From positions 1 to 27,891 of the forward strand of contig CAZEMX010000019.1 in NCBI GenBank assembly GCA_964513415.1: a stretch of 27,891 nucleotides of DNA, given 5' to 3'. A model generated the notes under the pieces. The model had not been told where the DNA came from, made no database searches, and was given only the letters and a program-made list of their open reading frames with translations. Shown here piece by piece: positions 14,572-23,147 of the stretch. Each line of letters opens with the position of its first letter. Within the stretch, counting starts at the first letter, position 1. A program made the translations under genes and the position numbers. The stretch comes from Methanomethylicus sp964513415 (GTDB lineage: Archaea > Thermoproteota > Methanomethylicia > Methanomethylicales > Methanomethylicaceae).

Positions 14572-16809
14572 ATGGCATCCGCACTCGGCTCACTGGTTGT
14601 CAACCTCGGTCTCAATGCGGCCGAGTTCACCGCCGGGCTGACCAAGTCCGAGTACGAAGCTCGGCAGTTCGCCAAGAACTTCTCCAACCAAGTTGCGATT
14701 GGCGTTGCAAAGGCCGAGATTGCCATGCAGGCCTTGGGGCGGGCCGCTCAAGTTGCCCTCAACGCAATCCCCGACCTCATCCGGCAGGCGGGGAACTTCC
14801 AGGACCTCGCAGAGAAGACAGGCGCAAGTGCGGAGGCGATTGCGTCTTTCGCGGTGGCGGCAAAGATTGCGGGCTCGTCGTCGGAAGACATCGCGGGGGC
14901 GATGCAGAAGTTGGCGAAGAACTTGCTCGGCGTCGACGACGAGGGTAAGGCCGCAGGCGCTGCGCTATCCGCTCTCGGTCTCAACATCGACCAGTTCAAG
15001 GCGCTCTCCCCCGACCAGCAAATCATCACCATTGCCAACGCCCTCGCCAAGTTCGCCGACGGCGCAGAGAAGACCGGCGTCCAGATGGCGCTGCTTGGCA
15101 AGTCGGGCGGCAACCTCGGTCCCTTCTTCAAGGAGCTTGCGTCGGGTGCGGGACAAGTCGTCATCCTGAACGAACAACTCATCAAGCAGGCGGACGATTA
15201 CGCGGATAAGCAGGCGCGAACGAAGGCGGAACTTGAGCAGTACGCGCAGGTTGCTGCCATCAAGGTCATCCCGGCGCTGAACAACCTCACCAGTGCTACC
15301 AAGGACTTCATCGCGGAGTTGCTTGGCATCCAGACGCAGGGCAAGAAGCTCAACACGGACGACTCGATTACGCAGTGGGCGAACAACGCCGTGCGCGCGC
15401 TCGGGTTTGTTGTTGACAGTTCCCAGGGAGTCAGTCGAGTCTTCCAAATCCTGGGAGAGACGATTGCAGCCGGAGCAGCGCAGACGAGTGCCGCAGCGCA
15501 AGGGGACTTCGACCGTGCGAAAGCTATCGGTGAGGACTGGAAACGCCAGATGGACGCGTTGCTTAGCGCGCCTCTTTTCTCCGCAAAACTCGACCAGCGA
15601 ATCAGGGAAAGTGACGCGCTTGCTCGTCAGCGTGCCATCGAGGACCGTGGCTTCAAGCCCGACCTGCCCAAGCTCAAGTTCGACGGGGCGATCAAGGACG
15701 ATAAGTCTAAGAACCAAATCAGCGACGCAGAGCGCTATGTGCAGTCGCTGGAGAAACAGCTGGAGGCGACGCTCGACCTGAACGAAGTGCAGAAGGCCGA
15801 AGTCGAAATCTACAACTTGAAGCAAAAGGCGTTGTCGGGACTCAACCCGGAGATTGAAAAGCAGATCCGCGACTACGCCGCGCAGATTCAGTTCGCCAAG
15901 GACGCGAAGAAGGCCGAAGACGAACGCAAGAAGACCGAGGAGGAAGCCGCGCGTATCCGTGAACGCATCAGCGAACAGCAGACCAAGACCACCGAGCGTT
16001 TGCAGCAGGAAGCGGCGCAGATGGCCGAGCAGAACGAGTCGCAGCGCGAACAGTTGATCTTGCTGACCAGCGGCGAGGAGGTACTGCGTAACTACCAGAA
16101 CGCAAAGCTCCTCAAGGCGGCGGCGGAACTCGACGACAAGGCCGCGATGCTGGAGAACTCGGGAGGCCTGCAAGCGCAAATCGACTTGCTCCGGGAGCAG
16201 GCGAAGCTCCTGCGCGAGCGCGCGGCGATCAGCGATGCGACCAAGGTAGCGCAGGACATCGAAAAGGAGAAGCAGCAACTCCAGGACTTGAAGAACCTTT
16301 TCTCGGATAGCTTCGCCAGCGCCTTTGACGAGTTCATCAGTGGGTCGAAGACTGCGGCGCAAGCCTTCAAGCAGTTCGAGCAAGACATCGTCCGTTCCAT
16401 TTCGCGCATCGCGTCGCAGAACCTCGCCAACGCGCTCTTCGGCGGCAACACAGGCGGCAACCCCGACATCGGTTCGCTGCTGAGCAAGTTCCTCTCCGGG
16501 TTGTTCGGAGGCGGGGGCTTCGGGAGTTTCTTCGGAAGCACCCCCGGGATTGCCGGCGGGGAAATGGGGATGCCGGGGACGCTTGCGACCGGGACGGACT
16601 TCTGGCGCGGCGGCCCGACCTGGGTCGGCGAGCGCGGACCGGAGATCGTCAACCTTCCCCGCGGTGCGAGCGTGACGCCCAACCATCGCATTGGTGGGCA
16701 GACCATCAACATGACAGTGAACGTACTGCCGGGCGCGACGCAAGCGTCGGCGCGCCAAGCGGCAGCCTCGATGCGCGAGCAGTTGCTTAAGTCGATGAGG
16801 GAGAGGTAA
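14572..16809 (+). CDS. Tail tape measure protein
   Basis: A 745-aa protein that sets tail length and is ejected through the tube. The N-terminal part has the tape measure opening LGSLVVNLGLNAAEFTAGLTKSE-like, followed by Ala-rich helices. Residues about 380-600 are strongly charged coiled coil (runs of Lys, Glu, Gln). The C-terminal part is Gly/Phe-rich (SGLFGGGGFGSFFG) and ends with WRGGPTWVGERGPEIVNLPRG, the standard ending of many siphovirus tape measures. Compared with lambda gpH (853 aa), this predicts a slightly shorter tail. It follows the chaperone frame by three bases. Confidence 0.93.
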   Translation: MASALGSLVVNLGLNAAEFTAGLTKSEYEARQFAKNFSNQVAIGVAKAEIAMQALGRAAQVALNAIPDLIRQAGNFQDLAEKTGASAEAIASFAVAAKIAGSSSEDIAGAMQKLAKNLLGVDDEGKAAGAALSALGLNIDQFKALSPDQQIITIANALAKFADGAEKTGVQMALLGKSGGNLGPFFKELASGAGQVVILNEQLIKQADDYADKQARTKAELEQYAQVAAIKVIPALNNLTSATKDFIAELLGIQTQGKKLNTDDSITQWANNAVRALGFVVDSSQGVSRVFQILGETIAAGAAQTSAAAQGDFDRAKAIGEDWKRQMDALLSAPLFSAKLDQRIRESDALARQRAIEDRGFKPDLPKLKFDGAIKDDKSKNQISDAERYVQSLEKQLEATLDLNEVQKAEVEIYNLKQKALSGLNPEIEKQIRDYAAQIQFAKDAKKAEDERKKTEEEAARIRERISEQQTKTTERLQQEAAQMAEQNESQREQLILLTSGEEVLRNYQNAKLLKAAAELDDKAAMLENSGGLQAQIDLLREQAKLLRERAAISDATKVAQDIEKEKQQLQDLKNLFSDSFASAFDEFISGSKTAAQAFKQFEQDIVRSISRIASQNLANALFGGNTGGNPDIGSLLSKFLSGLFGGGGFGSFFGSTPGIAGGEMGMPGTLATGTDFWRGGPTWVGERGPEIVNLPRGASVTPNHRIGGQTINMTVNVLPGATQASARQAAASMREQLLKSMRER

Positions 16810-17390
16810 TGTCCCAGAACTTCCTTGACATCCGCTTCCCGGAGAAGATCAGTTTCGGGGCGAGCGGTGGTCCCGAGTTTCTGACCGACGTGGTCATCAC
16901 CGCGAGCGGGCGGGAGAACCGCAACCAGAACTGGAGCAGCGAGCGACTGCGCTACGAGGTTTCGCATGCTGCCCGCATCGAGGACCACTGGCGTCCGCTG
17001 CAGGCTTTCTTCCGAGTGGTCGCAGGGCGCGCGCACTCCTTCCGGTTCAAGGACTGGACAGACTACAGCGCGACGCGCAGTGAAGGCGTCTTCCTCGATG
17101 CGGACTCGGGCAGCCCGCTCGGGAAGCAGATGTACAAGTTGTACACCTTCAACGGGCAGACGTACTACCGCAAGATCACCAAGCCGGTGAGCGGCAAGAT
17201 CACCACCGATGCTGTCGGTCTCGACTACAGCACGGGGATCGCGACAAGCGGCACGTACTGGTATGGAGAGTTCGACGTGCACGTGCGCTTCGACACCGAC
17301 GAAATGAAGGCGACCATCATCGACAAGAGTGAGGAAGAAGGACTGCTTGTGGGCTGGAACTCGATTCCGCTGGTCGAGGTGCTGGAATGA
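16809..17390 (+). CDS. Distal tail protein, DUF2460 family (GTA g12-like)
   Basis: A 193-aa protein. It begins with FLDIRFPEKISFGASGGPEF and continues with RNQNWSSERLRYEV, the conserved start of DUF2460, then FRVVAGRAHSFRFKDWTDY. DUF2460 proteins form the distal tail ring at the end of the tube in GTA particles. Its ATG overlaps the tape measure stop by one base (TAATG), and its end overlaps the hub gene as ATGA. Length is slightly under the family norm of about 210. Confidence 0.92.
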   Translation: MSQNFLDIRFPEKISFGASGGPEFLTDVVITASGRENRNQNWSSERLRYEVSHAARIEDHWRPLQAFFRVVAGRAHSFRFKDWTDYSATRSEGVFLDADSGSPLGKQMYKLYTFNGQTYYRKITKPVSGKITTDAVGLDYSTGIATSGTYWYGEFDVHVRFDTDEMKATIIDKSEEEGLLVGWNSIPLVEVLE

Positions 17391-18241
17391 CCAAAGCAAT
17401 CTCCTTCAACCTCAAGGCCGAAATGGCGGGCGCGCTCTCGCGCCTCGCTACCTGCATGAAGATCACGAGGACCGATGGACAGGTCTTCGGCTTCACCACT
17501 TTCAACAAGCCGCTGACTGTCGACGGCGTCACGTACGAGCCGGCGTCGAGCTTCAGCCCGACCAACGTCGCGTCGGGCAACTCGATGGACGTCGACAACC
17601 TGAGCGTCGAGGGCATCCTTTCCAGCGATAGCATCACGGAGGATGACTTGCGCGCAGGCCGTTGGGACTACGCTGCGTTTCGCATCTTCCAGGTCTGCTG
17701 GGCGGACCTGACCATGGGCGACAAGAAGGTGCGCGCTGGCTGGCTCGGTGAGGTCCAGGTGCACCTTCAGACCTTCACGGTCGAACTGCTCGGGCTGATG
17801 GATGCGTACACGACTTCCATCATCGAGATTACCTCACCCGGCTGCCGCGCGAGCTTGGGCGATGCGCGCTGCAAGGTGGTACTGACGGGTTCGCCTGGCT
17901 TCTCAGTGACCGGGACCATCGAGTCCTCCGACACCGACTTCTTCACCTTGCACGACTCGGCACGCACCGAAGCGGATGCGTACTTCGACGAAGGGTTGCT
18001 CGTGCTGCACTACCCCTCGGGCGACCTCTCGTATGAAGTCAAGGCATATATCGTCGGCACCTGGATCACCAAGCTTCCGTTCGCGTTCGATGCGACTGGC
18101 GTCAGTTACACGATGACCCGGGGCTGCAATCGCAGTTTCGAGACGTGCTGTAACGTCTTCAACAACGCAGCGAACTTCCAAGGGGAGCCGCACTTGCGCG
18201 GTCCCGATGCGCTCATGCAAGTCGGGAGGCGCTCGGGATGA
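17387..18241 (+). CDS. Tail hub protein, DUF2163/phage BR0599 family (GTA g13-like)
   Basis: The protein has 284 aa, the usual size. Opening residues LATCMKITRTDGQVFGFTTF and the later VDNLSVEGILSS are family-typical. Cysteines C153 and C162 (C-x8-C) and C247 and C254 (C-x6-C), with an extra C255, repeat the spacing pattern known from lambda gpL, whose C-terminal domain binds a 4Fe-4S cluster. An iron-sulfur site is therefore likely here. The protein forms the trimeric hub below the distal ring and holds the tip protein. Coupled on both sides by ATGA. Confidence 0.92.
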   Translation: MTKAISFNLKAEMAGALSRLATCMKITRTDGQVFGFTTFNKPLTVDGVTYEPASSFSPTNVASGNSMDVDNLSVEGILSSDSITEDDLRAGRWDYAAFRIFQVCWADLTMGDKKVRAGWLGEVQVHLQTFTVELLGLMDAYTTSIIEITSPGCRASLGDARCKVVLTGSPGFSVTGTIESSDTDFFTLHDSARTEADAYFDEGLLVLHYPSGDLSYEVKAYIVGTWITKLPFAFDATGVSYTMTRGCNRSFETCCNVFNNAANFQGEPHLRGPDALMQVGRRSG

Positions 18242-18672
18242 ACGGGGCCGATGTAGTCGCGGAAGCTCGCACCTGGATCGGGACTCGCTGGCTGCACCAA
18301 GCGTCCCACAAGGGACTTGCTACCGACTGCATCGGCTTGGTGGGAGGCGTCGGAGAATCGCTCGCGTTGGTGAGCAGCGCCTGGCGCAAAGACCCCGCGC
18401 TTCGCGGCTATGGTCGCACCCCTGTACCGGAGAAGTTGCTTGACGGATGCGAGCGCTACCTGACTCGCATCCTTTTGCAGGCGGCGCGGCCGGGCGATGT
18501 ATTGGTCATCGCCTTCCCGCTCTCCCCGCAGCATTTCGCGATCGTCAGCAGTCTGGCGCCGCTGCGCATCATCCATGCCTACGCACAGCGCGGCGGCGTG
18601 GTCGAGACGCAAGCTCGCATCCCTAACTCGCGCATTGTGCGCGCCTATCGCTTTCCTGGAGTAGCGGAATGA
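18238..18672 (+). CDS. Tail-associated NlpC/P60 cell wall peptidase (GTA g14-like)
   Basis: A 144-aa papain-like peptidase. It starts with VVAEARTWIGTRWLHQ; the nucleophile is Cys31 in ATDCIGLVGG, the base is His99 in PQHFAIVS, and a third polar residue is probably His113 in IIHAYAQ. RPGDVLV before the His is also typical. In siphovirus tips this enzyme cuts peptidoglycan cross-links so the tail can pass. It matches GTA g14 in size and position and overlaps neighbouring genes by four bases on each side. Confidence 0.92.
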   Translation: MNGADVVAEARTWIGTRWLHQASHKGLATDCIGLVGGVGESLALVSSAWRKDPALRGYGRTPVPEKLLDGCERYLTRILLQAARPGDVLVIAFPLSPQHFAIVSSLAPLRIIHAYAQRGGVVETQARIPNSRIVRAYRFPGVAE

Positions 18673-21600
18673 CCACTCTCGTCCTTGGCACCGTTGGTTC
18701 TCTGGTCGGCGGTGCAGTCGGCGGGTCAGTTGGCGCGAGCTTGGGCTGGATGCTCGGTAGCTTCCTGGGCAACCTCATCGATCCGCCAAAGATTGAAGGC
18801 CCCCGGCGTAGCGACCTCAAGCTCCAGGTATCCGAGTACGGCAAACCGATCCCTCGGTTTTGGGGCTTGGGACGAATTGCGGGCAACGTCATCGACCAGA
18901 CCGACCTCATCGAACACAAGCAGAAGTCAGGCGGCAAGGGCGGACCGCAGGTCACCACCTACACCTACAGCGCGACCTTCGCTATCATGCTCGGTGTCGG
19001 ACCGATCGTCGGGGTCAAGCGTATCTGGGCGGACGGTCGCTTGCTCTGGACGGACGAGTCGGGCGAATCGATGCCCTGCACGCTCTACCTTGGCACCGAG
19101 GACCAGGATGTCGACCCGACGCTTGAAGCGCTGCATGGAGTAGGCACCACGCCCGCATACCGGGGTCGTGTCTACTGCGTCTTCGCCGACTACTACCTGA
19201 CCGACTTCGGCGACCGCATCCCGCTCCTCGAGTTCGAGATTTACACGAACGGCGGGGACATTCCCTGGCGCGTCAATACCTTTGCTCCGTGGGCAACGGG
19301 CAGCATCTCGAACTTCAACCTGTCGAACGGCACCACTGATGGCACGACTATCTTCGCCACGGAAATCGAGAACGGAGGCAACGCGCAACTGATCTTGCGC
19401 AAGTGGGACTTCGACGGGAATCAGATCGGCAGCACCAGCTACTCGCCTACCTACCAGAACAGCCAGTGCGCCGTCTACAACTCGAACGTGTTCCTCACGT
19501 GGGAGAACACAGGGTTCGGTGGGACCTACGTTTACTGGTGGCGATACATTCCGGAAGAAGATCAGTTCCGGATGGTCAGCACTTTCTTCGTTGCGAATGG
19601 AGCGAGCTACTACTCGGAGCGGGCGTTCAAGTGCGGCGACTACATCTTCTGTCTCGGGCACCAGTCGACCAATACATACATCTACCGGGTGCCATACAAC
19701 AACGGCACGCCGGGCGAGTTCGATCCTGCCTACAGCACCTTCCTCTGGTACGACGTGCCGGGGAATATCCAGGCGCTCGCATCGAACGACGGGACCATCT
19801 ACTTCCTGCACGGGAGCCATGGGAACGCTCGACTCTGGCACTTCGACCAGGACCTGAACCTCCTGCACTTCTGGGACGTTTCGTCGACTTCGGGCACCAA
19901 CCTGCATGTGTCAGTGCTCAACGGGTATGTATGGAACGACATCATCGTTCTTGCGACCAGTGAAGGAACGATCGGCGGCGGGATCGGGGACTACCGGATT
20001 CGACTGGTCAAGATCAACTCGGACGATACGCTCGAGGACTACGGCAGCAATATTACCCACGGCAATACACTCTCCAACTACATCGGCAACGGCCTGATGA
20101 TGGATAGCGTGGGGGTCTACTCGCTCATTCCCCCTGCCGAAGCGGTTACGCTTGCTCAGATCGTTTCCGATCTGTCTGCGCTTACGGATGTGGGCACTGT
20201 CGATGTGACAGAGCTTGAGTCGGACGAGGTGCACTGGTTCGCGGTCGCCAATCAGATGACGGTGCGCAACGCGCTCGATACGCTGCGCCAGGGCTTCCAG
20301 TTCGACGGGGTCGAGTCTGATGACCAAGCGAAGTTCCGCAAGCGCGGCGCAACCGACTCGGTAGTGACCTTCGATGATGACGACCTCTCGGCGCGCGAGT
20401 ATGGTACGGAGCAGAAGGAGTCGCTGCGCACGATCCGCAAGCGGGAGAAGGGACTGCCCCGGAACGTCACGTTGCGCTACATCGACATCAACACCGACTA
20501 CCAGCCGGGCGTGCAACTCTCTCCGCGCATCACGACCTTCTCGGATGCGGAGACTACGGTTGACCTGGCGATTGGCTTTACTGCAACCGAGGCGCAACAG
20601 AAAGTATGGAAGCTTCAACTCAGCGACTGGCTGGAGCGCGAGAGCTTTACCTGGAGCGCTCCGCGCGAGTATGCCTGGCTGGAGCCATGCGATGTGGTCA
20701 CCGTTCGGGGTCGCGTCATACGCATCGAGCGAGTTACCGAAGCACCGAACGGAGTGCTGGAGTTCGAAGGGGTACTGCACCGCGCGTCCATCTACACGCA
20801 GGAGCAGACAGGCGCGCCATCGCTTGGTTGGGTTGACCAGACACCCTCGGGCAGCCAGGTCGCGACCCAGTGCGTGCTGCTCGACATCCCGATCCTCTCG
20901 CAAGCGGACAGCCCGTTCGGGTTCTACGCAGCGATGGGCCCCGCGAGCAGCGGGAAGTGGACGGGCGCGACGCTCTACAAGTCGCTGGATGCCGGGGTCA
21001 ACTACGTCGCGGTCGGAGCGACCACCAGCCCTGCGGTCATCGGCGCTACGACCAGTTCCGACAACAGCGGCTCGCCGCAGGGATCCCCGACAGTCAGCGG
21101 CGCGCTCTCTGCGTACGGCGGCGGGGATGTGGTTGACGAGTCTTCGCTTTGCGTTCGGCTGACCGACCCCGACGCCGAACTTGAGTCGTGCACCGCCGCG
21201 GCGCTAGAGAACGGGGCGAACTACATCGCGCTGAGCTTTGGCGATCCAGCAGGGTCCCCGATCCAGCAGACGTGGGAGTTGCTGCAGTATCGCGACGCGG
21301 TACTCATCGCTCCGCAGACCTACGTGCTCTCGGGCTTCAAGCGCGGGCGCAAGGGCACGAGCACCTCGGGCCATGCCGAAGGCGACACGTTTGTCTTGCT
21401 GTCTTCGGTCATCAACATCGATGCGCCCGAAAGCGAACTGAACCACACATACACATACAAGGGCGTCACCTCGGGCCGCACGCTGGCAGAGACAAGCTCG
21501 CAGGACTTCTATAATTCGGGACTCGGGGCAGAGGAGTACTACAACGTCGAGGTTGGGCACCTCCCGGTTTATGGCGGCAACCTCAGCGGTTCGCCTTTGG

Positions 21601-23147
21601 AGCTTGGTCCGGGGTTGGTGCCGCCTCCCGACGACCCCACGAACTGTCGCGCGGACCATTTCCTGAACGAGTGTGGGGACTGGGTGCAAGGGAGTGCCGC
21701 TACAGGGTCGCCTGCGGCTGGCGGCAGCATCGAAGTTCGCGATGAGGGCGTGGTGCTGACAAGCGCTGCGTCGGTGATCGACTTCACTGGGTCCGGCGTC
21801 ACCGCGAGCTACTCGAGCGGCGTGGTCACCGTGAACGTTTCGGGCGGCGGAGGCGGTCTCGGCTCTCCGGACCCGTACGCCGTCATCACCGAACCGTTCG
21901 TGCTCTACCAAGCGAGCACCAAGCTCCCCAACGCGCTGGTGCTTCAGGGCTCGCCTCGGGTCTCGGTGGCGCAGAGCGGAAGCCCAAACGCGCTGACGGT
22001 CGACTTGCTCACCTCGGGCGCGACCGCGGGCAGCTATGGCAGCACTTTCTCCATCCCGGTCATCACTGTCGACATCTACGGCCGCATCACAAGCGTCTCT
22101 AGCGCCGCCACGGTGGGTACGATCTTCACGCTGGACGAAGGTGCTTCGGTCGACACGGACGCTATCGCGCTGAACTTCACAGGCGGGGGCATCACCGCGA
22201 CTGATGCGGGGGCGGGCGTTACTCAGATTGACGTTCCGCTCAAGGCACCGACCACCGCACGCTACATAGTTAACCAGGCTAACAGCGACCTCCCCAATGC
22301 GCTGGTGCTCCAAGCGGGTACTGGAGTCACTCTGACAGAAGGTGGCGGCAGCCCGCCGACTACTCTTACCATTGCTGCAACTGGCGGGAGCAGCGCTACC
22401 GGAGGCTTCAGTCGCTCACAGGAGTTCATCGGCGCTGGTACGTACACGTTCAATGTACCTGCTGGAGTGAATATTGTCAAGGTAACCATGACTGGTGGTG
22501 GGGGAGGCGGGGGCACTCGAACGAGCGCCTTTGGTGGCACTGGCGGTGGCTCTGGGGAGTACGTAGTTGATCTTCCAGTGTCGCTTGCGTCTATCGGATC
22601 ACCTAGTGAAGTTACAGTGGTGGTCGGGGACGGCGGTAATGGCGCACCCTCAGGCGCTCAGGCAGCGGGCAGTAACGGTCAGTCGTCTAGCTTTGGCGTA
22701 TTCGCAGTATTAGGAGGTAAGGGCGGTGGCACTGTCGCGATTAATACTGGGGGCCTAGGTGGGGGTGGACGCGGGGGCGCAGGCGGTAGCAACACCGGGG
22801 CGGGTTCAAACGGCACGGCGGAATCTCCGGTTCACTTTGGCGGCTCAGGGGGCGGCGGTAATACGGGTACGACAGCGGGTGCTGGCGGCGCTGGTGGACC
22901 GGCTGGCGGTGTGAATACTGGCGCAGCGGGTGGCTCTTCTGTTTCTACGCAAGGTGGCGGTGGTGGCGGTGGCTCATCCATCTGGGGGGTAGGCGGTGTT
23001 GGAGGTAGCGGTGGTTCGGCGGGTAACGCTGGAGTTAATTACGGCTCGGGCGGTGGGGGTGCGGGCGGCTTGACTGGCTCCGCGGCAGCAGGCGGTAAAG
23101 GCGCTCCAGGATATGTCTTGGTGTCTTGGATTGGACAGTCAGCATGA
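18669..23147 (+). CDS. Tail tip/central fibre protein, J-like (GTA g15-like), with inserted and C-terminal adhesin-like domains
   Basis: A 1492-aa protein. Residues 1-45 are a Gly-rich hydrophobic start (SLVGGAVGGSVGASLG), followed by a conserved tip domain with PIPRFWGLGRIAGNVI to about 190. Residues about 195-485 are an insertion of short beta strands rich in Trp, Tyr, Asn and Gly, looking like propeller blades. Residues about 490-720 resume the J-like core (AVTLAQIVSDLSALT; FDDDDLSARE; then LEPCDVVTVRGR near 675). Residues about 860-955 have YVLSGFKRGRKGT, typical of these proteins. Two PNALVLQ repeats lie near 1085 and 1210. From about 1243 to the end is a Gly-rich adhesin-like domain with poly-Gly runs. 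It should contact the receptor and lead DNA ejection. Codon use shifts in the last 750 bases. Confidence 0.9.
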   Translation: MTTLVLGTVGSLVGGAVGGSVGASLGWMLGSFLGNLIDPPKIEGPRRSDLKLQVSEYGKPIPRFWGLGRIAGNVIDQTDLIEHKQKSGGKGGPQVTTYTYSATFAIMLGVGPIVGVKRIWADGRLLWTDESGESMPCTLYLGTEDQDVDPTLEALHGVGTTPAYRGRVYCVFADYYLTDFGDRIPLLEFEIYTNGGDIPWRVNTFAPWATGSISNFNLSNGTTDGTTIFATEIENGGNAQLILRKWDFDGNQIGSTSYSPTYQNSQCAVYNSNVFLTWENTGFGGTYVYWWRYIPEEDQFRMVSTFFVANGASYYSERAFKCGDYIFCLGHQSTNTYIYRVPYNNGTPGEFDPAYSTFLWYDVPGNIQALASNDGTIYFLHGSHGNARLWHFDQDLNLLHFWDVSSTSGTNLHVSVLNGYVWNDIIVLATSEGTIGGGIGDYRIRLVKINSDDTLEDYGSNITHGNTLSNYIGNGLMMDSVGVYSLIPPAEAVTLAQIVSDLSALTDVGTVDVTELESDEVHWFAVANQMTVRNALDTLRQGFQFDGVESDDQAKFRKRGATDSVVTFDDDDLSAREYGTEQKESLRTIRKREKGLPRNVTLRYIDINTDYQPGVQLSPRITTFSDAETTVDLAIGFTATEAQQKVWKLQLSDWLERESFTWSAPREYAWLEPCDVVTVRGRVIRIERVTEAPNGVLEFEGVLHRASIYTQEQTGAPSLGWVDQTPSGSQVATQCVLLDIPILSQADSPFGFYAAMGPASSGKWTGATLYKSLDAGVNYVAVGATTSPAVIGATTSSDNSGSPQGSPTVSGALSAYGGGDVVDESSLCVRLTDPDAELESCTAAALENGANYIALSFGDPAGSPIQQTWELLQYRDAVLIAPQTYVLSGFKRGRKGTSTSGHAEGDTFVLLSSVINIDAPESELNHTYTYKGVTSGRTLAETSSQDFYNSGLGAEEYYNVEVGHLPVYGGNLSGSPLELGPGLVPPPDDPTNCRADHFLNECGDWVQGSAATGSPAAGGSIEVRDEGVVLTSAASVIDFTGSGVTASYSSGVVTVNVSGGGGGLGSPDPYAVITEPFVLYQASTKLPNALVLQGSPRVSVAQSGSPNALTVDLLTSGATAGSYGSTFSIPVITVDIYGRITSVSSAATVGTIFTLDEGASVDTDAIALNFTGGGITATDAGAGVTQIDVPLKAPTTARYIVNQANSDLPNALVLQAGTGVTLTEGGGSPPTTLTIAATGGSSATGGFSRSQEFIGAGTYTFNVPAGVNIVKVTMTGGGGGGGTRTSAFGGTGGGSGEYVVDLPVSLASIGSPSEVTVVVGDGGNGAPSGAQAAGSNGQSSSFGVFAVLGGKGGGTVAINTGGLGGGGRGGAGGSNTGAGSNGTAESPVHFGGSGGGGNTGTTAGAGGAGGPAGGVNTGAAGGSSVSTQGGGGGGGSSIWGVGGVGGSGGSAGNAGVNYGSGGGGAGGLTGSAAAGGKGAPGYVLVSWIGQSA

